Assembly (NCBI GenBank): GCA_963575745.1
Contig: CAUYUJ010014322.1
Coordinates: 385,001 to 415,780 of the forward strand
Length of the DNA: 30,780 nucleotides
Direction of reading: 5' to 3'
From: Prorocentrum cordatum
Lineage: Eukaryota > Sar > Dinophyceae > Prorocentrales > Prorocentraceae
Shown: positions 7,965 through 16,519 of the stretch, one piece after another
Numbering within the stretch: the first letter of the stretch is position 1
How the letters are laid out: every line of letters starts with the position of its first letter
Made by a program: the position numbers and the translations under genes
Notes under the pieces: model-generated
The model's database searches: none
Seen by the model: the letters and a program-made list of their open reading frames with translations, nothing else
What the model was told of the DNA's origin: nothing

Positions 7965-9227
7965 CTACCCCGTCGTGCTGGAAGGCCCGCCGGGGCTTCC
8001 AGGGCGGGGCGGTCCTCTAGTAGTCTGCAGGTCGCTTGGCTGCGAGGGGGGGAAGGGTGCCAGCCAGGTGCGCTGCCGTGGTCCAAGGGCCCAGTCCGCG
8101 ACGTTCATGACCTCGGCGTGGCATGTCGGGAGGTCGCCAAGCGCCTCTCGCATGCTGTCGCGGCGTGCGCTCTGCATTGGGTGGACGTTTTCGCAGATAG
8201 GATGCACGCGGATGTCGCCCCGGCGTCTGGTAGCGCAGTGCAGGGCAAGGGGCACAGCGAAGAAGCGCCAAGACATCCGTCCAGCCAGTCCGCCCCATCC
8301 TCCATAGGCCCCGGCCCTGGAGATATTGTTGCAGGGGCTGCCGGCCACCACTATCAGTAGGCATCCAGCAGAGAGCGAATCAATGAAACGGTCCCATCGG
8401 GAAAAGCCTCCCGGGCCTGTCCAGAACAGGTCCCACACGTCGTAACACAGCAAAGTCTGGGCGGGGCCTCCGTCCTGGGCGCGCCCCCCGTCTGGGACGC
8501 GCCAAAGGTCGGCGACGCGCGCTGCGAGGTCCCTGTCGATCTCGACGAAGGCAGAGCTGTGGAAGGCGCAGGTGGCGCGTAAGTCTGCGGCAAGCTGCCC
8601 TTGCGCCAGCCCCGCCGTGCCAACGCCGCTGAAGAGAGATACGAGGGCGAACTTGGGCATGTCAGGTGATACCGTGTTCGGTAATAGCGCTTGAAGTACT
8701 GGTGGCCCGGCGCGGTTTGCATGCACCCACCGAATGCTGCCGGAGACGTCGTCTGGGAACGCCATTGGCTGCACCCTGGTGATTATGCCAGCACACGCCA
8801 GGTCGTCCACTGCGCATTCCAAGGCGCGATGGATCCATGTGCCATCGCGGAGGCATGCCCGTATGAGCGGGTCCTGCGATAGCACCGGGGCCACGCCGGT
8901 GCTGCAGTCAGTCGTGCGCTCCCAGGCGGCCAGCAGAACGTCACACGTGTCTGGTGGAGTCGCTGTTGATGTGTCCCGGTCGGCACTGGTGGTGCCCTGG
9001 CGTCTCTGCCGTGTGCCCGTCGGTGGCACGCTGGTGCGGCCTCCTTGCCTCGGCCTTCTGGTCGCGGCGCTGCCGGCGCTGGGAGTCGGCGCGACTGGTG
9101 CTGCAACGGCTCGGTTGTAGTGCTGGGGAGCAGGCGGGTCTGCTGCGCTCGGGTTAGATGGTGGTTGAGGCGCGGCAGCGCCTCTCGCCATGGTCGTGGG
9201 CGGGGCCAAACGGTGCCCCTCTAGCAT
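7965..9227 (-). CDS. C5 cytosine DNA methyltransferase, motifs I-VIII, carried by a LINE-type element
   Basis: It is predicted to transfer methyl from S-adenosylmethionine to C5 of cytosine. Visible motifs, in order: I, SLFSGVGTAGLA (residues 197-208, SAM binding); II, AFVEIDRDLAARV (Glu229); IV, VVAGSPCNNISRAG (catalytic Cys299); VI, ICENV (Glu346, Asn347, Val348); VIII, NVADWALGPRQRTW (Arg384, Arg386). All catalytic residues are kept. The PCN rather than PCQ box and the following aromatic segment (RMSWRFFAVP) recall DNMT3-type enzymes, but this is a by-eye impression. Residues 1-90 are Pro/Ala/Thr-rich and disordered; 95-190 are helical and may be a regulatory or linker part. Motifs IX-X lie in the next frame. 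It sits between the disordered ORF1-like region and the endonuclease. Start codon uncertain. Confidence 0.85.
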   Translation of the reverse strand: MLEGHRLAPPTTMARGAAAPQPPSNPSAADPPAPQHYNRAVAAPVAPTPSAGSAATRRPRQGGRTSVPPTGTRQRRQGTTSADRDTSTATPPDTCDVLLAAWERTTDCSTGVAPVLSQDPLIRACLRDGTWIHRALECAVDDLACAGIITRVQPMAFPDDVSGSIRWVHANRAGPPVLQALLPNTVSPDMPKFALVSLFSGVGTAGLAQGQLAADLRATCAFHSSAFVEIDRDLAARVADLWRVPDGGRAQDGGPAQTLLCYDVWDLFWTGPGGFSRWDRFIDSLSAGCLLIVVAGSPCNNISRAGAYGGWGGLAGRMSWRFFAVPLALHCATRRRGDIRVHPICENVHPMQSARRDSMREALGDLPTCHAEVMNVADWALGPRQRTWLAPFPPSQPSDLQTTRGPPRPGSPGGPSSTTG

Positions 9228-9273
9228 CGCCGGCGCGCCTGCGCCCGAGGGCGGGCGTCGGCGGCCCTGGGGG

Positions 9274-10050
9274 TCAGCGGTGCGTCACCTCTCTCCCTTC
9301 GTCGCGGTTGGCAAGGGCGGCGCGTCCTGCGCGGCCCTGCGCCGGAAGGCTGCGTCTGCGCGGGGGCCCCGGAGCGCGCCGTGCAGCGGGGGCGATTGCG
9401 GCCGCTTGGATTGCGGTCGCAACGCGCGGGCGGCGTCGTGCTGCTAGGGCGTTCCTCTCGTCCTCCCTGAGCCGCCTGCTGGTCGTCGACAGGAGGCTCG
9501 GTGGGATGGAGCGTCGCGCGTATTCCCTGGGGGTCGTCGTCGGCGGGGCCGTTGCGGGGCGTTCGTTGCAGCTCTGGGCTGCCGCCCCTTTCTGGCACTG
9601 CAGAGCCTGAGGCGTTGGCCGCGCGTGGCGCGAAGGCTGTCTCGCCGTCGCTCTATTGTCTTGCGACTGCCGCGGGGCCGCCGGGGGCGCATTGGAACCT
9701 GGCGAAGGCAAAGATCACGGGGATATTCGAGCTGGCCTCGGTGGCGGCCGACGGGATGCACGGGCCCCTTTCTGTGCAGCGTCACGGAGCAGGCTGAGGC
9801 AGAGCGCAGGGTGCAGGGAGTCCATCGGCTGAGCTGGGCCGCGGCAGACGATCAGTCTGGCACGTTGCCGCAATCTGAGACACGCGGAATCCTGCGCCAG
9901 GGCGCAGTTGACTCCTGCCGCGGAGACAGGGCTGACGATCCCGAAGCGCGGTGGGGACCCTGGCAAGCAGGCGGCGTTCCACAAGGCCTCTAGAGTGTCA
10001 ATTGCGGTTGGGCTGAGCCCACGGCTGTCCCATAAAGTTCTTGCGCGCAT
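9274..10050 (-). pseudogene. Disordered Ala/Pro/Arg-rich segment upstream of the methyltransferase
   Basis: One frame runs from 10050 to 9274 with a single in-frame TGA at 9715..9717. The first third is helical and plausible (SPTAIDTLEALWNAACLPG, then a Leu/Arg-rich helix). The rest is Pro-, Ala-, Arg- and Gln-rich with little hydrophobic content, consistent with an intrinsically disordered tether. It links the 664-codon frame to the methyltransferase. Because low-complexity GC-rich sequence is open in many frames, the second half is poorly supported. Confidence 0.35.
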
Positions 10051-10088
10051 GCGCAGGATGTCGGTGGACGCTGCCCATCCAAGCCATG

Positions 10089-12083
10089 CTAGCAGGTCGA
10101 GCCATGGTCCTCCGCCTCCTCTATTCTCGCTGCCGACGATGGTGGTGGCTGCTTGATTGTCGGGGCTGCTGCAAAAGAGCGAGGTAAGGGCGTTCGTCGC
10201 ATGGCTCGCGAATCTCTTCCAATCGGCTTCGAGTGATGGGCGTGTATGCTGAGGCCCGGCGGCCCAAGTGCGCCTCTACACATTGGGTCGGCAGGGTCGG
10301 CCCCCTCCTCCGGTCCGCGGGCCGCTCTGGGCGCTGGTAGCGGGGGCAGGACCTCGCTAGTACGGCAAGCGATAGGTTGCGCGGCCTCTCGAGCACAGGT
10401 GCCCTCAGGGGGCGGTCCGGCAGTTGCTGCCCGGTTGCATCCTGGGCAGGTGTTGCGAGCGGGCAACGGTTCAGAGAAGGTGAACATCGCCCCTCCCATC
10501 GAACGATTGGGACAGCGGCGCGTCGGATCAGCGGCGGCTGCTCGACGCCCAGGGTCGAGCACGCGGGGGGGGCTCTCGTCTGACAGGGACGTTGAGCTGC
10601 GGTCTGGGGCCGCCGCCTCTACGCCCGCCTGCCGCGGCTGTGCATCTGCGGCGGGAGCGTCGTGCTGGCGCGCTCTGGTGCCCTGGGGGTCGCTGGGTGC
10701 TGCAGGGCTGTCACCTGAGTCATGAGCGGCGCCGTCGGCGTCCGTGGCGGTGGCTACCGCGGCATCGTGGCCGCCTGTCCCCTGTGCAGCGGCTGAGCGG
10801 CGTTCCTGCGGGCGGGCCGCGCGCCGCGCGCGCTTGCTGGCGGAGGGGGGGGGGGGGGCTGTCGCCAGTCTCCGCGCCAGCGGCTGCGTCAGGGTTGGGC
10901 GTCTGTCCACCTGTGTATGCGACGGGCGCGGGGGCTGGGATCGAGGCTGTCTGGCGGGCGGACTGAGGGTGCGCGCCCACTTGCATGGGGTCGTCTTGTT
11001 CGTCCCCGTCCTCTTCATACCTCTGCCCCGGCCCCTCGTGCTTCGCCCTGGCCCTCCTCGCTGTCTGTCCGCCAAGTGCTGGTGGCAAACCCGCTCCCAT
11101 AGTGCTCCTAGAGCGTGCGTGGCGCCTTCTGCCACGTTGTGGGACGTGAGCCCCTCGTCTGGGGCCCAAGCGTCGCGCGCCCCTGGAACCGTCAGGCGCG
11201 GACTGCGCCCGTCGAAGTCAGCGCTAGATGGTTCCGTGGTCCACTGCACGAAGGGGTTCATGCGCAGGGTCGCCTGTCCCACGCCAAGCTCCGCCGTCAG
11301 CTGGTCGAAGCGGTCGCGATCCAGGGCGGCGGCTTCGATATGTTGGAATAACCAGCATACGATGCCCATGGCGCGTCTGAAACAAGTGATCGGCCTGCCT
11401 GCGAGGGATCGGTCGGCTTCTACCCTCATCCATGCCTCAATCCAGTTGGCCAGGGCGTGTCGCCGATGTACCGGCAGCACCTCGGCAAACGCCCCGAGCG
11501 CGAGCTGCGCTGCCCTCAAAGCATCGGGGCAGGCCTCTACCAGTCCGCCTTCAGGTGATGGGTCGGCCTGCGCACGCTGGAGCAACATCTCTTGCATGCG
11601 GGGGCACTGTACGGGCCTGGCCGGGCCTGGGCGCGGGGCGGGGGCAGCATGTCGCGTTTGCGCCGTCCGCGCGGGGGCTGGGGCGGCCAGGCCCAGGGCG
11701 GCAGGGGTGGGCGGGGGAGGGCGGTCGCAAGTCCTTCGGGCGACCCAGACGTCACCGACCACGGCCTCGGCGTGGACGTGCGCGGGCGGAGCGTAGCCGC
11801 GCGCGGCTGCGGCGGCGTCTGCCGCCGCCGGGAGACCGACGGTGCACCAGCAGGGCGGGGCGGGCATGTAATTGGTCGTTTCTCCCGCGGCTTGGACCAC
11901 CACGTGTCCGCCGGAGGAGACTGCCATGATGAGGTATTCGCCTGGATCTAGGCGGGCGTCGACGGCGCGGGCCCCCCCCTGCTGCCCATGGTCAAGCACT
12001 ACCGGGGGAAGCACCGTGGGGGCGACCGCTCGCCATGGTCTGATCAAGAGGCGGCATGCTCCGTGTCCCACTGTTGTACCCAC
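10089..12083 (-). CDS. Element A ORF1-like segment, helical core and basic disordered tail, unknown function
   Basis: This is a 664-codon frame. Residues about 1-120 look like a compact beta-rich domain (VLPPVVLDHG, GEYLIMAVSSGGHVVVQA). Residues about 175-300 are helical (RAAQLALGAFAEVLPVHRRH, then WIEAWMRVEADRSL and MGIVCWLFQHIEAAALDRDR). From about 345 it is disordered and basic, rich in Arg/Pro/Ala/Gln, with one Cys pair (CPGC, followed by a further Cys) near residue 570. A run of 14 G on the plus strand (10845..10858) falls inside and encodes prolines, so frame fidelity there is uncertain. It resembles the nucleic-acid-binding ORF1 part of LINEs only in general character. No family is recognised. 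Confidence 0.5.
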   Translation of the reverse strand: MGTTVGHGACRLLIRPWRAVAPTVLPPVVLDHGQQGGARAVDARLDPGEYLIMAVSSGGHVVVQAAGETTNYMPAPPCWCTVGLPAAADAAAAARGYAPPAHVHAEAVVGDVWVARRTCDRPPPPTPAALGLAAPAPARTAQTRHAAPAPRPGPARPVQCPRMQEMLLQRAQADPSPEGGLVEACPDALRAAQLALGAFAEVLPVHRRHALANWIEAWMRVEADRSLAGRPITCFRRAMGIVCWLFQHIEAAALDRDRFDQLTAELGVGQATLRMNPFVQWTTEPSSADFDGRSPRLTVPGARDAWAPDEGLTSHNVAEGATHALGALWERVCHQHLADRQRGGPGRSTRGRGRGMKRTGTNKTTPCKWARTLSPPARQPRSQPPRPSHTQVDRRPTLTQPLARRLATAPPPPSASKRARRAARPQERRSAAAQGTGGHDAAVATATDADGAAHDSGDSPAAPSDPQGTRARQHDAPAADAQPRQAGVEAAAPDRSSTSLSDESPPRVLDPGRRAAAADPTRRCPNRSMGGAMFTFSEPLPARNTCPGCNRAATAGPPPEGTCAREAAQPIACRTSEVLPPLPAPRAARGPEEGADPADPMCRGALGPPGLSIHAHHSKPIGRDSRAMRRTPLPRSFAAAPTIKQPPPSSAARIEEAEDHGSTC
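10845..10858. repeat. Homopolymer run of 14 G
   Basis: Fourteen consecutive G on the plus strand inside a Pro-rich part of the 664-codon frame. It is a likely site of slippage or of assembly/sequencing error, so reading frames across it are less reliable. Confidence 0.95.
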
Positions 12084-12755
12084 TAGCGGGAGGTGCCGGT
12101 GAGCGAGCAGCCAGGGATCAGGTACAGGTGCCGTATCTCGGCGCCCCCAATTTGCACTACTCCATGTAGGTCCATTCCGGCCGCGGCAACGACTTGCGGG
12201 TGCTCGGCCGCCCGCCTGGCGGCCGCAACGCCCGGTCGAGCTGCTTCTCTCGCGTGGTCGTCCAGGGCGCTCTCCGTTCCAGGGGTGCGCCCCATGGGCT
12301 CACGGGCGTGGGCGGCGGGAAAGATGCGGATGAGCTGACCGTTTAGGGCGAGGAGGCCGGCGGCTCCGTAGGCCGCCTCCATGGCCTGTTCTGCGCCCTG
12401 CCGGAGGACCACCTGCGCCGCGTCGCGATAGGCGTCAACGTCGGGGTGCCAGGCGTGCACGCGCGTAACTGCCCAGACGGCGCTTGCCGCTTGCACCCTG
12501 GGTTTCTTGGACGGCGTGTCGCACCGCGTCCAAGTCAACTTGGCCTTCTGTGGCGACGTTCCAGCGCAGGTGGGATCCTGACCCCAGGTCGACCGTGCGC
12601 ACCAGGGAGGGGCCTCCTGTCCAGGGGTCAGCCACGGTGATCCGGCGTGGTGTCACCGCACCTCGCTGTCTGTTGCTAGCCAGCGCCGCGGGCGCATGCG
12701 AGCGGATGTACCGCATGATGGGTGCTGCCGCGGTCTCGGGGGCGCTGATGAGCAT
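12083..12755 (-). pseudogene. Element A ORF1-like segment in two frames
   Basis: Two overlapping frames carry the coding track: 12755 to about 12500 (RRITVADPWTGGPSLVRTVD, then VDLDAVRHAVQETQG), then 12538 to 12083 (AVWAVTRVHAWHPDVDAYRD, AMEAAYGAAGLLALNGQLIR, and VVQIGGAEIRHLYLIPGCS near the end). The switch lies around 12490. The texture is that of a folded alpha/beta protein. It joins the 664-codon frame directly downstream through another shift at about 12085. Function is not recognised. Confidence 0.45.
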
Positions 12756-13354
12756 GTGATCCCGGATGCTGTGACGCCCACCCTGCGTCCAAGGGAGGCC
12801 GCGGCCTGCGCCGCGATTGGATAGGCAAGACAGAGACTGCCACGCCGTAGTGGAATATGGACGACATCGGCAATCTCACGTTGTCTCCATACTGCAGTCG
12901 GGATGTCGGCGGGCGCGAGCTGCTGGGCAGCCGCCTGCATGTGCACGACGACGCGGATGATGTCGCTCAGGCTGGTGTCGCGCATGCGGATCTTGATTGC
13001 ATGGTGGACCAGCGGCTCTATGCCAGGTTAGAGAAACTCCGGGTTGCGCCCGAGCTGCGTGATGTTGGTGCCCCATTCCAGTTGGTGTTCCTGCATCTCC
13101 AAGTCTCACTGGGCGCGCGTCATGAGGGCGACCACGCGCTCGTTGCCAGAGTCCGGGGCCAGGATGTGGAGGGTGTCCCAGAGGTCGGCGCTGCTATTCC
13201 CCCAGTGCAACACTACGCTTGGCGCGTGTCGAGGGCGCATGGGCCTGGCAAGGAAATTGATCTGCATGGCAAGTATCTGCACGGGGCCGCGGCTTTCGCC
13301 TAGCGGCCAGCCGACGGGCACCATGTGGCTGGCTCGGCTCACCGCACCGTGCAA
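12653..13354 (-). pseudogene. Element A ORF1-like segment with in-frame TGA and TAA
   Basis: A single frame is protein-like from 13354 to about 12740. It is interrupted by TGA at 13106..13108 and TAA at 13028..13030, but the residues between and beyond the stops are clearly of the same kind (DLEMQEHQLEWGTNITQLG between them; IRVVVHMQAAAQQLAPADIP after them). Before the stops it reads ILAMQINFLARPMRPRHAPS and DLWDTLHILAPDSGNERVVA. This is good evidence that the two stops are late point changes in one reading frame. No domain is recognised. Confidence 0.5.
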
Positions 13355-13377
13355 CCAGAGGGTGTGCGCGGCGGCTG

Positions 13378-14157
13378 TCAGACCGATCGGACATGGCCCG
13401 CCGCGTTAGTTCTGACTATCACGTTGCACCACCTTCCGTGGGTGACCAGGGGCCGCTGCTCCAATCGCGCGCGTTCGCTGGGCGGCTCTAGCTCAGGGTG
13501 GTTGGGTGCAGCTCCGCTGGGCGGTGTCCCGTCGCGGGTTGGTCCGTGCGCTTCGGGGCCCAGCCCGGGCGCCTCTCCGTTCGCGGGCCCGCGCGCGCCG
13601 GTGGCAATCGCAGCCTGGCGTCGTGTGAACCCGCGCTGCCATCGAATCATGCGCCGTAGTCTGTCCACGTCCTCGTGGGAATGGCTTTGCGGCTGCGGGC
13701 CAGGGGTGCCGTCGGGTCGGAGCCGTAGGACCCCCTCCAGGACGTTAGTGGCCCACTGCGTCTCGGCCTCCGTGGCCGGGGGCAGGAGGATGTCGTCCGC
13801 GCACGTGTCGTCGCCGTCTGCTGCGTTGGTCGGGGAGGCCTCCGCGGGCTGCGCGTGGGAGACAGGGGCGGCGCCTTCGTCCTCCGCGTCGCGCGCGGGC
13901 GCATCTGGCGTCGCTGGGGCGGGCGGTTCGATGACCCAGGGGGCGTCGCCGTTGTCCTCGCCACGGCACAGCGGACACAGGTGCTCGCCCCGTCGCTGCC
14001 GTGCTCGCCAGTCCTCGAGGCAGCGCGGATGTGCTCGGCGTCCGCATGGTATGGTGCTGGATACCCTGCCGATCATGATCTCCTGGCAGATTGGGCATCG
14101 CTCTCGCGTAGCATCCGCTTGGGCGGGCGGGGCGGGCGGTGGGCTGGCTCTGGCCAC
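13378..14157 (-). CDS. RING-like zinc finger segment of element A, one ligand missing
   Basis: Residues 21-64 form a RING-type pattern: CPIC at 21-24, Cys38, His43, Cys46, CPLC at 61-64, with a Trp four residues after Cys46 (LEDW) as in many E3 ligases. The fourth zinc ligand, normally His in the CGH box, is Arg40 (CGRRAH). RING domains usually bind an E2 and promote ubiquitin transfer; with a lost ligand, zinc site 2 may be weakened. Downstream the protein is acidic and Ala/Pro-rich, with a helix around residues 190-215 (VDRLRRMIRWQRGFTRRQA). The frame is continuous upstream through a TAG at 14218 into the previous segment, so it is likely part of a longer protein. Confidence 0.65.
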   Translation of the reverse strand: MARASPPPAPPAQADATRERCPICQEIMIGRVSSTIPCGRRAHPRCLEDWRARQRRGEHLCPLCRGEDNGDAPWVIEPPAPATPDAPARDAEDEGAAPVSHAQPAEASPTNAADGDDTCADDILLPPATEAETQWATNVLEGVLRLRPDGTPGPQPQSHSHEDVDRLRRMIRWQRGFTRRQAAIATGARGPANGEAPGLGPEAHGPTRDGTPPSGAAPNHPELEPPSERARLEQRPLVTHGRWCNVIVRTNAAGHVRSV

Positions 14158-14217
14158 TGACGATGTTAGCTCGCTGCGTACGAAGCGCCCCTGCTGCTCG
14201 CCTTCTCTGATGGAATC

Positions 14218-14541
14218 CTACATGAGACACGCGAGGCGTCTCAGCATGTCCCCCAGCGCGCCAGCACTGAAGGGTTCATATACAGGGAAGGCCTCGGCAG
14301 GCATACCCGTGGCAACTGTCGCGAAACTCACGAACTGCGCGGGCGAAAGCACCGCTGCACGCATGAGCCACCTTGCGACCGCGTCGAAGGGCCCCCCGTC
14401 GATCCGCGGCCGCAGCAGGGAGCGGTAATGGGGGCGCAGGGTGAGCCACATCACTGCTGAAAGCCACTGGCCCTGGTTGGCGCCAGGGCTCGAAACGCCC
14501 CTCAACATGTCGTCTACCCTTTCTGCCGCGGCGCCGTCCAC
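14218..14541 (-). pseudogene. Helical segment between two in-frame stops, element A
   Basis: It lies in the same frame as the segments on both sides, bounded by TGA at 14557..14559 and TAG at 14218..14220. It reads as a compact helical region (QGQWLSAVMWLTLRPHYRSL, then FDAVARWLMRAAVLSPAQFV and AGALGDMLRRLACLM). The high content of Trp, Leu and Met suggests a folded domain. No family is recognised. Its frame continuity with 15807..14557 and 14157..13378 is the main point. Confidence 0.5.
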
Positions 14542-14556
14542 CGAGCCGTCGTCAGG

Positions 14557-15807
14557 TCAGGCAGCGGGTGGAGCGCTGGCGCTCTCATCAGCATGGCCCC
14601 TGCGGTCGAAGGCTTTGGCAATGTCGTGGATGGTCAGAACTGTGCGCCATTCGGGCCGGTGTGGGATAGGGCGTGGCAAGATGCGCACGCTGGAGCCAGT
14701 GAGGATGCGGTGGCCCGTGTGCAAGACGGCGGTGCCGTCGGCGTCCGCGTGTCGGGCTTGGGGGGGCCCCTGGGGTGCTGGCGGTCCTCGCGGTCCGTGA
14801 GGAGGCGTCGCGCCTGCTCCTTGTGGCCCAAGAATGACGTCGGCTTGTACCCAGCCGCGCGGGTCCGCGAGGTCAATCAGGTGCTCCTGAAGCCGAGCAT
14901 ACAGGTAACCCCATTCCTGGGGGGCAGGGACGTTCAGGCCGCTGCGGTGCGACAGGACCTGTGCCTCTGATCGCAGGATGCGGAACGCGTCACCGATCGT
15001 CGCAACGTTCCGTCTGTCCCACCACTCTACCATAGCCCGGAAGCCGTTGAGTGCAACGCCCGTGACCAGGAGCGCCAGTCGCAATGCCTCTCTGGTGGCT
15101 TCGACGGCTGACAGCCAGAGGAAGGGGACCAGGTACCCACTCCACGCGTAGTTATGTAGCGTGCGGTTCGCCAGGGCTTGCCTTACGTACGCGATCTCGT
15201 TACGCAAGGTTCGCGCTAATTGTCCAACGCGGCCTGCGAGTCCGTTTGGCGCTCCTGTTCGCGGCCGGTCGCTTGCAGCGTCGCCCCGGTCAGGGGCTGA
15301 GTCGGTGGGGTGGCCTGCATCCACGCCCACGGGGGCCGGGGGGCCTGCGCTGTCGCTGCGCGTCGGTGCTGCGTGGGCTCTCTGGATGGGGGAGGTGGGG
15401 GCGCACGTGTGGTCTGCGCGCCCGCCCGGGGCGGCGTGGGCCGCATTTCGCGCGTCGGCGCCAGTCTGCGGCGGCGCCGCGGCCGCCTGGCTCGCTCTGA
15501 TGTTCGTCACATCTGCGTCGGCCTGGAGCCTCCTGACCCTCATGCGCATCAACGCTCTGCCCAATTGGGGCCAAGGTTGCAGGCTGGCGAGGTCGTGGCG
15601 GCGGTCGGGTTGCGCGGCCGTCGTGAAGGCTGCTATCCCTTCCAGGGTTATCTCCTGCTCCTCGCCGGTCATTCCACCCCCTTGCTGGTGGCGCGCCAGA
15701 AAGAAGGGGTCGTCAGGGCGTTCGGCCCGGTGTCTATTGAGGCCTGTCACGTGCGCGATCCAGCCCACGTCCCTGTCGGAGAGCCCGAAGTACCCTAGCC
15801 TGGCCAC
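14557..15807 (-). CDS. Element A ORF1-like segment, helical, unknown function
   Basis: This is a 416-codon frame. Upstream of the first Met the same frame is open and protein-like to about 15980 (REVVAWLPQVITATHDAIPA), so the start is not known. Residues 1-100 are mixed. Residues about 110-190 are disordered and Pro/Ala-rich. Residues about 190-330 are strongly helical (GRVGQLARTLRNEIAYVRQA; YLVPFLWLSAVEATREALRL; MVEWWDRRNVATIGDAF), possibly a coiled-coil or RNA-binding ORF1 core. The end, with TVLTIHDIAKAFDRRG, leads into the in-frame TGA at 14557. The stretch FLWLSAVEATREALRLALLV is hydrophobic but contains charges, so I do not call it a membrane segment. Confidence 0.55.
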   Translation of the reverse strand: MARLGYFGLSDRDVGWIAHVTGLNRHRAERPDDPFFLARHQQGGGMTGEEQEITLEGIAAFTTAAQPDRRHDLASLQPWPQLGRALMRMRVRRLQADADVTNIRASQAAAAPPQTGADARNAAHAAPGGRADHTCAPTSPIQRAHAAPTRSDSAGPPAPVGVDAGHPTDSAPDRGDAASDRPRTGAPNGLAGRVGQLARTLRNEIAYVRQALANRTLHNYAWSGYLVPFLWLSAVEATREALRLALLVTGVALNGFRAMVEWWDRRNVATIGDAFRILRSEAQVLSHRSGLNVPAPQEWGYLYARLQEHLIDLADPRGWVQADVILGPQGAGATPPHGPRGPPAPQGPPQARHADADGTAVLHTGHRILTGSSVRILPRPIPHRPEWRTVLTIHDIAKAFDRRGHADESASAPPAA

Positions 15808-15856
15808 GCCTGCTAGCTCGCTGTGGTCACTGGCCTGCCTTTGATGACTGTTGGTG

Positions 15857-16519
15857 TCAAGGGCGGCTGGGATGGCGTCGTGCGTGGCCGTGATAACCTG
15901 TGGTAACCACGCGACTACTTCGCGATTCCTCAGGGCCTGCCCCCGAATGACGCAGGCGAGGTCCGTGGCGCATGGTAGGCTGGTCCCGCATAGCGCGGAA
16001 AGAAAGTGCCGCTGCGGCTCCGCGCTGGCCGAGGCCGGCCGCGGGGTTTACCCACGGGGAATCCTCCGAGTCAGCCACCCACTCCCAGGCTAGGAGCAGC
16101 TCCCCCACGAGACAGGAAGGTGCGCAGGCGATGAGGTGTCTCCCCCCTGGTGAGCAGAGCGGCGCAAAGGCTTGCGCCGCGCGCGCCGGGGCTGCGAGGG
16201 CCGCGTCGCCCAGGCAGTCGAACGGGAGCCTTTGTATCGAGCCCCTTGGGACTACTTGGGCGGGGATGGTTTCATCGCCATCCGCGCCCTGCGTAGCCGC
16301 CCGACTGAAACTAAGGCAGACAGGGCACGCCCCTGGCAGGGGGCCCCTGCGGAATGTCCAGGAACCACAGGTGCCGCAGTGGGTCTGCGCATGGGCGTTG
16401 AAGAATCCTTGGGGTCGTACGAGGGGAGGTTCCCTTCTTGGCCAAGTAGCAGCGGTCGGTCCTGTCGCGGTGATATGCACGTCTCTTGCCCCGTCGTCGC
16501 CAGGCAACAGCAAGGGCAC
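15857..16519 (-). CDS. Zinc-ribbon-like segment of element A
   Basis: Residues 48-68 carry CGTC and CPVC separated by 13 residues (Cys48, Cys51, Cys65, Cys68), a zinc-ribbon or treble-clef type spacing. The first 45 residues contain DVHITATGPTAATW and a basic patch. After the Cys cluster there is a hydrophobic helix (CLVGELLLAWEWVADSE). It follows a frame change from the 17223 frame near 16480 and hands over near 15980 to the next one. Zinc fingers in this position are common in LINE ORF1 proteins and usually bind nucleic acid, which is what I infer here. Confidence 0.5.
   Translation of the reverse strand: MPLLLPGDDGARDVHITATGPTAATWPRREPPLVRPQGFFNAHAQTHCGTCGSWTFRRGPLPGACPVCLSFSRAATQGADGDETIPAQVVPRGSIQRLPFDCLGDAALAAPARAAQAFAPLCSPGGRHLIACAPSCLVGELLLAWEWVADSEDSPWVNPAAGLGQRGAAAALSFRAMRDQPTMRHGPRLRHSGAGPEESRSSRVVTTGYHGHARRHPSRP

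Noticed and set aside
10012-10022. GGGCTGAGCCC palindrome in element A
   Set aside because: One-base centre, no bulge and no outer arms; not part of the family.
10744-11796. 350-codon plus-strand open frame
   Set aside because: It is antisense to the 664-codon minus frame and Arg/Ala/Ser/Cys-rich without motifs; a shadow produced by high GC.
11795-11808. AGCCGCGCGCGGCT palindrome
   Set aside because: It lies in an Ala-codon run of very high GC, where such palindromes are expected.
13325-14428. 367-codon plus-strand open frame
   Set aside because: It is antisense to the RING-like segment, Ser/Arg/Pro-rich with no domain; a shadow.
14882-14899. TGCTC...GAGCA stem around CTGAAGCC in element A, resembling the hairpin family
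   Set aside because: The core lacks the leading GG and has no separate bulged G; one weak match is compatible with chance.
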